Source: JAWKTT01 sp041398965 (GTDB lineage Bacteria > Planctomycetota > Planctomycetia > Planctomycetales > Planctomycetaceae). Taken from it: 64,000 nt of DNA. How positions within the stretch are numbered: position 1 is the first letter of the stretch; the number at the start of each line of letters is the position of its first letter. Under the pieces are notes generated by a model, which did no database searches, was not told the origin of the DNA, and worked only from the letters and a program-made list of their open reading frames with translations. The DNA lies in the NCBI GenBank assembly GCA_041398965.1, contig JAWKTT010000005.1, forward strand, positions 1 through 64,000. Reading direction: 5' to 3'. Position numbers and translations under genes: made by a program. This document shows, one piece after another, positions 36,769 to 44,090 of this stretch.

Positions 36769-37736
36769 TGTTGGCCCCGTTGTTGTTGGGCGTACTCGTT
36801 GAGCAGCGAGAGGCACGCCATGCGGACGTAGAGGCCGTTCGTCACCTGATCGAGGATGACCGAGTGCTCGCCGTCGGCAACATCGGGGGTAATCTCGACC
36901 CCCCGATTGATTGGTCCGGGTGCCAAAATCAGCACGTCTTCACGAGCTTTCTTCATTCGCTTCTGATTCATCCCGAAGAGGTAGGCGTACTCGGCAATCG
37001 ACGGGAAGAAGGTTCCGCGTTGACGCTCGAACTGAACTCGCAACATGTTGATGCAGTCCGTCTCTCCGAGAACGCGATCAAGGCTGTACGAGACTTCGAC
37101 CCCCAATTCTTCGATGCGGGGGGGGATGAGGGTAGCGGGACCGCAGACAATGACTCTCGCCCCCAAAGCCTTCAGTCCCCAGATGTTCGATCGAGCAACC
37201 CGGCTATGCAGGATGTCTCCGACGAGCGTAACCGTCAGCCCGTCAAGACTCCCCCGATGATCCCGGATGGTGAAGATGTCGAGTAGCCCTTGAGTCGGGT
37301 GTTCGTGCGTCCCGTCTCCTGCGTTGAGTACACTGCAATCGAGGTGCCGAATGAGGTGATGTGGTGCCCCCGACGAACTGTGTCGGATGACCATCTGATC
37401 AACCCCCATCGCCTCGATGGTGAGGGCGGTGTCGATGAAGGTCTCCCCTTTGGTCAGGCTGCTGGTCGAAGCCGTGAAGTCGACGGTATCGGCACTCAGT
37501 CGTTTCGCCGCGAGCGAAAACGACGTACGGGTCCGGGTCGACGCCTCGAAGAAGAGGTTGGCAACCACCGTTCCTGCCAGATCGGTCGATTTGGGTGCCC
37601 CTTGTTCGGCTCGCCGTTTGAACTCGGCCGCTCGATCAAGAATGAGTGTAATCTCAGCGGCGGAAAGTCCTTCCAACCCCAGGAGATGCTTCCGCGTCCA
37701 GCGACACGCGGCTGTCGTTTGGTCTATCGATTCCAT
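36765..37736 (-). CDS. pyrB: Aspartate carbamoyltransferase catalytic subunit
   Basis: 323 residues. It catalyses carbamoyl phosphate plus aspartate to carbamoyl aspartate, the first committed step of pyrimidine synthesis. Motifs: FFEASTRTRTSF (carbamoyl-phosphate loop, residues 62-73), the RHSSSGAPHHL segment, GDGTHEHPTQGLLDIFTI, VGDILHSRVARS, and LAPGPINRGVEI near the C-terminus. It is close to the usual catalytic-chain length. No pyrI regulatory gene is adjacent. Instead a degenerate pyrC overlaps it by 4 bases, the arrangement known for pseudomonad PyrB-PyrC' complexes. Confidence 0.95.
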   Translation of the reverse strand: MESIDQTTAACRWTRKHLLGLEGLSAAEITLILDRAAEFKRRAEQGAPKSTDLAGTVVANLFFEASTRTRTSFSLAAKRLSADTVDFTASTSSLTKGETFIDTALTIEAMGVDQMVIRHSSSGAPHHLIRHLDCSVLNAGDGTHEHPTQGLLDIFTIRDHRGSLDGLTVTLVGDILHSRVARSNIWGLKALGARVIVCGPATLIPPRIEELGVEVSYSLDRVLGETDCINMLRVQFERQRGTFFPSIAEYAYLFGMNQKRMKKAREDVLILAPGPINRGVEITPDVADGEHSVILDQVTNGLYVRMACLSLLNEYAQQQRGQQ

Positions 37737-37786
37737 TTCGCAATTCGCCCTTACGAAGATGGGCGGATGCTAGCAAGCAGAGCGAC

Positions 37787-38113
37787 ATGGTTCAACGAAC
37801 TCGACCTCATCATACGACGGATGCCCACCATGGCGAACTCGGTGAGCATGTGGACCACACGTTGCACATGTTTGCACCACGACCAGATGGAGGAGCATCG
37901 CACAAGAATGCGAAGGAACCGGACGATCACTCGACAGACCACTTTGGTTCCGTCGGTTCGCCACGCACAGGTGCGACCTTCGCCAACTCGGACATCACGG
38001 CATCGCTCGGTGGGCCGTGCCCCCACGGCATCGATTTCGCCGACACGAATGGCCTCTTCGCTTTTCCCGACAGCCTGTCGAAAAACCTGGGTCAGGCATT
38101 CCGGGAACAGTAA
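37787..38113 (+). CDS. Possible small hypothetical protein
   Basis: A 108-codon frame rich in His, Asp and Gly (DAHHGELGEHVDHTLHMF...). It matches no family I know and has no strong Shine-Dalgarno sequence. Its last 12 codons run into a REP-like element (38078-38113), so if real its end has been altered. It is divergent from pyrB, 50 bases away, and could also be chance sequence. Confidence 0.25.
   Translation: MVQRTRPHHTTDAHHGELGEHVDHTLHMFAPRPDGGASHKNAKEPDDHSTDHFGSVGSPRTGATFANSDITASLGGPCPHGIDFADTNGLFAFPDSLSKNLGQAFREQ
38078..38113. repeat. REP-like element resembling that at 48256
   Basis: GCCTGTCGAAAAACCTGG followed by GTCAGGCATTCC closely matches the element after the M50 gene (GCCTGTTGAAAAACGTGG, then GGCAGGCTTTCC). 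The palindrome half is degenerate in this copy. Confidence 0.5.
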
Positions 38114-38182
38114 GGTCCGCTGTGCGGACCGAAGTGAGGACGTCTACTTGAACACGGTCCACACCGCGGACCCTACTTGGCT
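38112..38182. repeat. 71-base palindromic element, copy A
   Basis: It begins with the hairpin GGTCCGC-TGT-GCGGACC and ends with GGTCC...GGACCC, so the whole unit is also an imperfect long palindrome. The copy at 40200-40270 has the same length with about eight differences. The two copies are in the same orientation and bracket about 2 kb of decayed DNA. Confidence 0.75.
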
Positions 38183-38222
38183 ACGAACCACAACCGATCC
38201 AAACAGCCCCCCCGCCCCGTAG

Positions 38223-38246
38223 CATGTCCACGCAAGCGAGGACATG
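38223..38246. repeat. CATGTCC...GGACATG inverted repeat
   Basis: Seven-base arms CATGTCC and GGACATG are separated by ten bases (38223-38229 and 38240-38246). It lies just past copy A of the 71-base element. It resembles the dispersed palindromes elsewhere in the window but is a separate sequence class. Confidence 0.4.
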
Positions 38247-38336
38247 GCACCCAGCCTTCAACTCAGAACATTAGAAAAATCGCGAACGGCGTTGCGTGCC
38301 ACCCACCCCAACCCGGCCTCCTTCTCCGGACTCGAT

Positions 38337-38576
38337 TCAATATGGGCTGACTTGCAGATACACCGTGGCCGGCGAGGTGCTGATGCCGTCGGAGATTTGG
38401 TAGGTAAACGCGTCGGTGCCGCTGTACTGGGTGTCGGGTGTGTAGGTGTAGGTCCCATCGTTGTTGAGGACGAGTGTGCCGTACTGTGAGGACGACAACA
38501 ACGTAAACATGAATACATCCCCGTCACTGTCGTAGTCGTTTAGTCGTTTCAATAAACCGGTCAGGTATGAAAACAC
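38337..38576 (-). pseudogene. C-terminal remnant of a cadherin-like/tandem-repeat adhesin
   Basis: 79 codons ending in a proper stop. DYDSDGDVFMFTLL, YGTLVLNNDGTYTYTPD and YSGTDAFTYQISDG form one complete Ig/cadherin-like repeat unit of the kind found in long arrays in giant bacterial surface proteins. No signal peptide or further repeats lie upstream; within 75 bases the sequence gives way to the next gene. It is therefore the end of a lost, probably very large protein rather than a functional gene. It lies about 2.7 kb from the SecA/HlyD/M50 cassette. Confidence 0.65.
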
Positions 38577-38652
38577 TGAACTGCCCTCGAATGTGGTGGA
38601 GTTTAAACATTCATTGCAACACTGTGGCGTACGCTCCCGCCCATCGCCATCA

Positions 38653-39690
38653 TTAGTAAACTAGAATCGCGGCAACATTTCCATTTATTATTTCGACGTG
38701 GTGAGTCCGTGAGAATATAAAGACACGACGAACCGTCCACGCTTCCAAGTGTGGGACTAAAGTTCCATCGGATAGAGTTATTTTCTCGCCAGGAGTGATG
38801 GCTTTTGTTGTCGTTTCATCTCCATCACACTTGACGTTCAGCGAATCTCGTCCGGGATCTAGTCCAATAGTGTACCCATCCGGGAGGTACTCGACATTGA
38901 GCGGCAACGTCAGCTTGATGTTTTTATTGGCATACAATGAACATGCTTCGTTTCGAGACGTGCTCTTGTAATTGCGGGACGAGTCGAGATGTGATGGAAT
39001 TGCGGGGGAGTTCACGATGACGTTCCCTTGTCCAAATCCAACTCGAACGGCCACTGACGAACTTGCCACAACACTGTTGGCCCTCGCTATATTGAGCGGC
39101 GCATCGGCGCAGATCACCGAATCCGTTGCGGTACTAACAACTGCCGAACCAGATACCCGGACAAGGGAACCGGACATTCGAACTGAACAGAAGGAAGACT
39201 TGGCAAATACGATGCAATTCTGTGCGTCGGTGATATGGACGTTTCCGGTTGTTACGACGAGTGAGTCGGTTAGTCCTGCGGGAACTTGCTTCCGAATGAT
39301 TTCCTCACCTTTTGGGGATGAATTTGCCTCCCTTGAAACATCTCCATCGCTGACGATTCGCATTTTTCCAATGAAGACCCCTTCCGCATCCCAGAGCTTT
39401 GGAGCCTCCCATTTCTCGAAGCCCGGGACCTGTTGAATCTGCGACTCAAGCCGTGCCACTTCATCGCGAACGACCTGCTCCTCCTCAGCAGTCAACCCCT
39501 CGCTCTTCCCGGGTCGCAGGTCGAGCCACGGGACATTCGCAACTGTAGCTTGTTCCTCACGAACCGCGCTACCCGGCGTTACCGGCGGTGTTGCGACCCC
39601 GTCGTCCCCGTCGGCGAAGGCACCAGCAGTCCCCCCACAAAGAGTCAATACCAGCGCGAGTAAACAGCGACATTGACAACAGCGCAGCAT
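38653..39690 (-). CDS. Unrecognised secreted protein
   Basis: 345 residues. GAGGTGG lies 5 bases before the ATG, and a signal peptide is clear (Cys-rich hydrophobic residues 3-24, cleavage near AFA). After a Glu-rich helical region (65-95) the sequence becomes a run of short beta strands (SLVVTTGNVHITDAQN, SSFCSVRMSGSLVRVSGSAVVS) with rough spacing, suggesting a parallel beta-helix. I do not recognise a family. It sits within the decayed zone between the two 71-base elements, but its own frame and start signals look intact. Confidence 0.6.
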   Translation of the reverse strand: MLRCCQCRCLLALVLTLCGGTAGAFADGDDGVATPPVTPGSAVREEQATVANVPWLDLRPGKSEGLTAEEEQVVRDEVARLESQIQQVPGFEKWEAPKLWDAEGVFIGKMRIVSDGDVSREANSSPKGEEIIRKQVPAGLTDSLVVTTGNVHITDAQNCIVFAKSSFCSVRMSGSLVRVSGSAVVSTATDSVICADAPLNIARANSVVASSSVAVRVGFGQGNVIVNSPAIPSHLDSSRNYKSTSRNEACSLYANKNIKLTLPLNVEYLPDGYTIGLDPGRDSLNVKCDGDETTTKAITPGEKITLSDGTLVPHLEAWTVRRVFIFSRTHHVEIINGNVAAILVY

Positions 39691-40199
39691 GAGACCACCT
39701 CGATTAAGACAGGAAAGCCGTTTGAGTCAGTATCTCGCCAGAATCAGACGCGAACCCCGGACATTGCCGACGGGAGAACTCCCGCAGAACAGTCGGCTCA
39801 TCCAGCACCTTAGAACTGCAAATCACCCCCCCCCCGCACCGTACGACTCGCAGATCACAATATGTTGGACGCAGCCACATCAGAAAGTCAACAACAAACT
39901 GCGACGAATGCTGAGGGCCTTACAAGTCGGTGGGATTTCCGAGCGTTCTCTCGCATTCGTGCGACTTGTGGGGGTCTGGACGCTGTTTGTCGGGGATTCG
40001 AGTTGATGCAATTGGGGGGTGCCGAGTTGCCGCGTGTCGCCGGGGTTAGTATCGTCTGCATTTCACTGACGATACGAATCATGTTCTCTCGCGAAAGACT
40101 GCTGGAATGGGTCTATTTGACAAGGCGGGGTGGCACGTTCGTTGATTTTGGGTGCCATGCGTGGGCATGCCGGGCTGGGGTTAATCTGGCAGGGACAGT
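39691..40199. other. Non-coding or decayed stretch
   Basis: No supported gene. Short frames on both strands lack start signals and family features. It lies between the signal-peptide gene and copy B of the 71-base palindromic element. Confidence 0.4.
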
Positions 40200-40270
40200 A
40201 GGGTCATCTGTGCCGACCGAAGTGAGGACGTCTACTTGAGCACGGTTCGCACAGCGGACCCTACTTGGCT
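40200..40270. repeat. 71-base palindromic element, copy B
   Basis: Same length and orientation as copy A at 38112-38182, with about 89 percent identity by eye. The central GAAGTGAGGACGTCTACTTG is identical in both copies. The left hairpin is less perfect here (GGTCATCTGTGCCGACC). Confidence 0.75.
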
Positions 40271-40308
40271 TCGTCGGTTGTTGACTCAATAAATATACGA
40301 TCGATCTG

Positions 40309-40665
40309 TCAATGCGAGCTTCGACCAATATCGTGAACGCTCGCTCGAACTCGCGTCAGGCACGGCCTGACCTTCTTCAACTTCTCGAACCATTTGTGCA
40401 TCGCCTGTTCGGAGTGAAGCTTCCCGGGTACGCTCTTAAAGAGCTTCCGCTGAACGATTCCAGCATCGTCGACGTACTCTACGACAACGAGATTGATACG
40501 ACCGGCATCGCCCACCCTTTCGAACGAGTCTCTTGCTTCCTTCGCGATTTTACTCATGTCATCGCTGCCATAGTCTACCAGAGTCGGGTGCCTCTGTCCT
40601 GGCGGGAGCGGACGCTGGTTGAACAGTTCGCGCCGGAATGAACGCGCGCTCGCCGAGGGCTTCTG
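40309..40665 (-). pseudogene. Remnant of a polymorphic-toxin nucleic-acid deaminase domain
   Basis: The frame is open from 40665. Coding-like sequence precedes the only ATG (40557): RPLPPGQRHPTLVDYGSDDM, then a helix, VVVEYVDDAGIVQRKLFKSV and GKLHSEQAMHKWFEKLKK. The order (PPGQ, YGSD, an EY strand, then an HSE motif) matches the start of XOO_2897-type deaminase toxins, in which His and Glu of HSE form the zinc/catalytic site. The second zinc motif (PCxxC) is absent, because the frame degenerates soon after. An upstream stop also cuts it from any carrier protein. It is therefore a decayed toxin tip. Confidence 0.5.
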
Positions 40666-40752
40666 TTAACCTGGATCGCCCCGCCAACCAGCTGGATTTC
40701 ACCAGTGCAACTGGGACTATCGTAACAAATGGATCAACATTTCCAGGGCAGA

Positions 40753-40986
40753 CTACTCACTCCATGCCAGTCCAATCCAACCAATTGATCCAAAGCGCAT
40801 TTCCTGCTTGATGTGCTTGGTCTGAATGTCTGGCGGCCGATGTATGACGTGCTGGACTACCGATTTTGGTTTACGTCGTGGACCTCTCCAGAATTTACCT
40901 TCGTCGCTGTTTTCAGGGTGTTTGGCTCCCTTATTGAACCTTTTGTCAAGATCGTCGGATCGGTTTTGTGCTTCCTGTGCCTGCAT
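40753..40986 (-). CDS. Possible small hypothetical protein or toxin fragment
   Basis: 77 codons rich in Lys, Arg and Asp (RSDDLDKRFNKGAKHPENSD...). I recognise no family. The opposite strand gives only a hydrophobic mirror frame, so this strand looks the better candidate. It lies upstream of the deaminase remnant on the same strand and could be a fragment of the same lost gene in another frame. Between 40665 and this frame I see only broken coding-like pieces. Confidence 0.25.
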   Translation of the reverse strand: MQAQEAQNRSDDLDKRFNKGAKHPENSDEGKFWRGPRRKPKSVVQHVIHRPPDIQTKHIKQEMRFGSIGWIGLAWSE

Positions 40987-41014
40987 TTCGAGTCTTGAAA
41001 GCCACTATTCGTGG

Positions 41015-42985
41015 ATGGTGATGGTCAACGCGAAGCTAGCTCATCGGAGTCGGACATCAACCGCATCGCGCCTTGGCGTTGTTGCACGCATTCGAGAGTG
41101 CGCGGATGACATGGCGGCACTCTCCGATGTTCAGCTCCGTACACAAGCGTCGACGTTTCTGAAACGGAAGTCGGTCGAAACGAAACGCTCGTGGATGCGA
41201 GCGTCATGGTTTCCGTGGAGGCCATGGGGGAAACCTGAGTTTCCTGAGAACTGGATCGAAGGACTATCTTTGATCACGGAGGCGGTCCGACGAACGACCG
41301 GGAAATTGTTCTACGACGTCCAGCTTCTGGGCGGGATCGAGTTGTCCTTGGGGCGGATCGCACAGATGCAGACGGGTGAAGGAAAGACCCTCACAACGGC
41401 ACTGCCGACATTCCTCCATGCGGCACTTCGGGGAAGTGTGCATGTGGCAACGACGAATGCCTACCTGGCACAGCGAGACTGCCAGGAACTTCGACCCGCA
41501 TTGGAATTGCTCGGTTTGCGTGTGGGGTTACTCCCGGAAGAACATAACGATGCTGAGGCTCGTGAGGCGTATCAGTGCGATGTCACGTTCGGTACGGGAT
41601 ACGGCTTCGGCTTCGATTTTCTGCGTGATCAGATTGCCTTGCGAAGTCGCCGTTCGATTCCGTTGGGACGTGAACACCTGGAAACTCTGGCGGGACGCAT
41701 TCGTCAAAAATACGTGCCGTTACAGAGGTCTCATGCCTTTGCCATTGTTGATGAAGCCGACAGCGTTCTGATCGACGAGGCGACGATGCCGTTGATCCTG
41801 AGTGCGTCGGCATCGTCAGCCGCTTCTCCGGAAGTTTTTCAACTGGCGAAGGATGTTGCTGGAAGATTGCAACAGGGGGAAGACTTCGAGGTTGATCCAA
41901 CCAAACGGACTGTTGAAGTAACAGAACAGGGTTGGCAAAAGGCTTATGCGGCACTGTTGAATCAATCGGAACTTCCGCTTCAGCGTCACTGGTCTGTTTA
42001 TGTTCAGAACGCGTTGCGTGCGAAGACCGTGTATCAGCGGGATGTCGACTATGTCGTCGTGGAGAACTGCGTACAGATCGTCGATCAGCACACAGGCCGC
42101 ATCCATCCGGAACGAACTTGGCGCGACGGACTTCACCAAGCGGTCGAAATTCAAGAGAATTTGCCCGTAACAGCCGAAGCCTCGTCGAATGCCAAAATCA
42201 CACGACAGAGGTACTTTCAGTTATACGACGGCATGGCTGGGATGACAGGAACGGCAGAAGGTGTCGAAGGGGAGTTGCGAGACTTTTACGAGTTGGAGAC
42301 TTCGATCATCCCGACTCACAAGCCGTCTCAAAGACAACATTTTCCACTCCGTAGTTTTGGCGATTCTGAAACTCGCGACGCCGCGATCACAGACGCGGTG
42401 ATCGAGCTTGTGCGTCTTGGTCGTCCGATCCTGGTTGGAACGAGAACGATTCGCCATAGCCGTGAGCTGTCCGCTCGTTTGACAGCCAAAGGGGTGTCGC
42501 ATCGCGTGCTTAATGGTTTGCAGGATGAAGAAGAAGCCAGGGTCATCGCGAATGCGGGAAAATGTCGCGCGGTCACGATTGCAACAAATATGGCCGGGAG
42601 AGGGACAGATATTCACCTTGATGGCGAAGGACTCGACCGCGGTGGATTGCATGTGATTGGAGCGGAGCCGAACTTGTCGCGACGGGTCGACCGTCAGTTA
42701 GCGGGTCGAGCTGCTCGACAAGGGAACCCTGGTTCGTGTCAGTTTTTTGTTGCCGCCACTGATGAGGTGGTCGGTTATGACGACGAACTACGTTCATCGA
42801 TGCTTGAGGGATGCGATGCATCGGGTGAGTGCCGTCGGAATTTGACGGACCGAGTGCTCAGGATTCAACAGCAACGGGATGTCCTTGGATATGACACAAG
42901 GAAGGCTATGGTAGCCCGCGACCATTGGATGGATGACGTCCTCAAGACACTAGCGGGAAGGAAGCGGTCACAATGCGACACATAA
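41015..42985 (+). CDS. Short SecA-like ATPase at the head of a HlyD/M50 cassette
   Basis: About 656 residues from ATG 41015; the frame extends to 40826 but that part has no SecA similarity. Motifs: QTGEGKT (Walker A, 119-125), TNAYLAQRD, YGFGFDFLRDQ, VDEADSVLIDEATMPLIL (Walker B, about 245), a crosslinking-type region with VDQHTGR, MTGTAEG, MAGRGTDIHLDGEG and RQLAGRAARQGNPGS (motif VI). Like the copy at 5156-6910 it lacks most of the C-terminal wing, linker and zinc tail. Its last 13 bases overlap the HlyD gene, so the two are translationally coupled. It is probably a dedicated motor for the proteins encoded downstream rather than general secretion; this is inference. Confidence 0.82.
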   Translation: MVMVNAKLAHRSRTSTASRLGVVARIRECADDMAALSDVQLRTQASTFLKRKSVETKRSWMRASWFPWRPWGKPEFPENWIEGLSLITEAVRRTTGKLFYDVQLLGGIELSLGRIAQMQTGEGKTLTTALPTFLHAALRGSVHVATTNAYLAQRDCQELRPALELLGLRVGLLPEEHNDAEAREAYQCDVTFGTGYGFGFDFLRDQIALRSRRSIPLGREHLETLAGRIRQKYVPLQRSHAFAIVDEADSVLIDEATMPLILSASASSAASPEVFQLAKDVAGRLQQGEDFEVDPTKRTVEVTEQGWQKAYAALLNQSELPLQRHWSVYVQNALRAKTVYQRDVDYVVVENCVQIVDQHTGRIHPERTWRDGLHQAVEIQENLPVTAEASSNAKITRQRYFQLYDGMAGMTGTAEGVEGELRDFYELETSIIPTHKPSQRQHFPLRSFGDSETRDAAITDAVIELVRLGRPILVGTRTIRHSRELSARLTAKGVSHRVLNGLQDEEEARVIANAGKCRAVTIATNMAGRGTDIHLDGEGLDRGGLHVIGAEPNLSRRVDRQLAGRAARQGNPGSCQFFVAATDEVVGYDDELRSSMLEGCDASGECRRNLTDRVLRIQQQRDVLGYDTRKAMVARDHWMDDVLKTLAGRKRSQCDT

Positions 42986-44019
42986 CAACATTTTTCGGAC
43001 ATCAGCGAGCCGAAGAATCAACGTGGAAATTAGATCGCGTCGACGTGAATACTTTGAAAGATAACATTGCCACAAAGAGACACATCGGGCGTGTTCGTCG
43101 TGAACGTATCTTGCGACTCGGACTTCTCGTTTTATTAGGGACAGTTTTCTCCGCACCGATCGCGGAGGCACAATCGTCTCGAGTCACTCAGGGACTGGGG
43201 CTAACAGCATTTACGGAACCGTATCAGGTGCTGGAGTTGGCGGCATCCGAGGTCGGTCGCATTGCCGAGGTGAATATCAAGCGGGGCTCGCGCGTCAAGC
43301 GGGGGGATCTACTTTGTGAACTCGACAACGCCACTCTCCAGGCGAAGCGTCGAATTGCTGAACAGCGATCTAAGTCCACTTCACGCCGCGAAGCGCTCGA
43401 GGTCGAACATCAGCGATTGCTTCGGCGATACGAGTCGCTCGTGGCGATCAGTCGTGAGGGGGGGGGCACTCCCGAGGAACTGGCCGATGCCGCAGCCGAG
43501 GCCAAGATCGCCGAACTTAATGTCTGCTCCGCCAACGAAGAACTCGAACGAGCTAAGCTGGAGGTGGCCGAAATTGACGCGCAAATGGAGATGCGTCGCG
43601 TTCGCGCTACGATCGACGGAATCGTCACAGAGGTACATCGCGATGCCGGGGAATACGTCTCGACTTCGGATCCCAAGGTTGCCACGCTCGTCGATCTCAT
43701 GCGTCTGCGGGCCTCGTTCTTCTTGCCCACCAGCGATGCTGTGAAACTCACCGTGGGCAACACGACGATGCTGGAGTTTCCGCACAACGGCGAGACCGTC
43801 GAGTGTGTGGTTGAATATATTGGCCCCTTGACCCTTGCCGATAGTGGACGCGTGCGTGTGGATGTGGTCTTAGAAAACGCCGATGGAAGGTACCGCAGCG
43901 GTCTGCCATGTTTTCTCGACGACGTCTCTAAGCGACAAACTGGGAGCTCCCGCTCTGTCAGTGTCATTCCTCTCAACAACAGACCAACCGACAAGTCGGT
44001 AACACGAACCATCGACTAG
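42973..44019 (+). CDS. HlyD/membrane-fusion-type periplasmic adaptor
   Basis: 348 residues. One N-terminal membrane or signal segment (about 46-66) is followed by a biotinyl-lipoyl half domain (EVGRIAEVNIKRGSRVKRGDLLCELDN, 90-117). A coiled-coil hairpin follows (118-210, Glu/Arg/Ala-rich), then the second lipoyl half (RATIDGIVTEVHRDAGEYV, about 212-230) and a beta-barrel region (LRASFFLPTSDAVKLTVG). Such adaptors bridge inner-membrane pumps and outer channels, but no ABC or RND pump and no TolC are present here. It overlaps the SecA-like gene and precedes two more HlyD-containing genes on the same strand. Confidence 0.85.
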   Translation: MRHITTFFGHQRAEESTWKLDRVDVNTLKDNIATKRHIGRVRRERILRLGLLVLLGTVFSAPIAEAQSSRVTQGLGLTAFTEPYQVLELAASEVGRIAEVNIKRGSRVKRGDLLCELDNATLQAKRRIAEQRSKSTSRREALEVEHQRLLRRYESLVAISREGGGTPEELADAAAEAKIAELNVCSANEELERAKLEVAEIDAQMEMRRVRATIDGIVTEVHRDAGEYVSTSDPKVATLVDLMRLRASFFLPTSDAVKLTVGNTTMLEFPHNGETVECVVEYIGPLTLADSGRVRVDVVLENADGRYRSGLPCFLDDVSKRQTGSSRSVSVIPLNNRPTDKSVTRTID

Positions 44020-44090
44020 AAATCACAGAATGGCCACTCCGGCTTCCATGTTCTGTGGCAAGTCGGGGGGTTTTATCCAAGTGTCAACCT

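Noticed and set aside
40826..41014. Upstream extension of the second SecA-like gene
   Set aside because: The 63 extra codons have no SecA similarity and read as a Cys/Trp-rich mirror of a plausible minus-strand frame.
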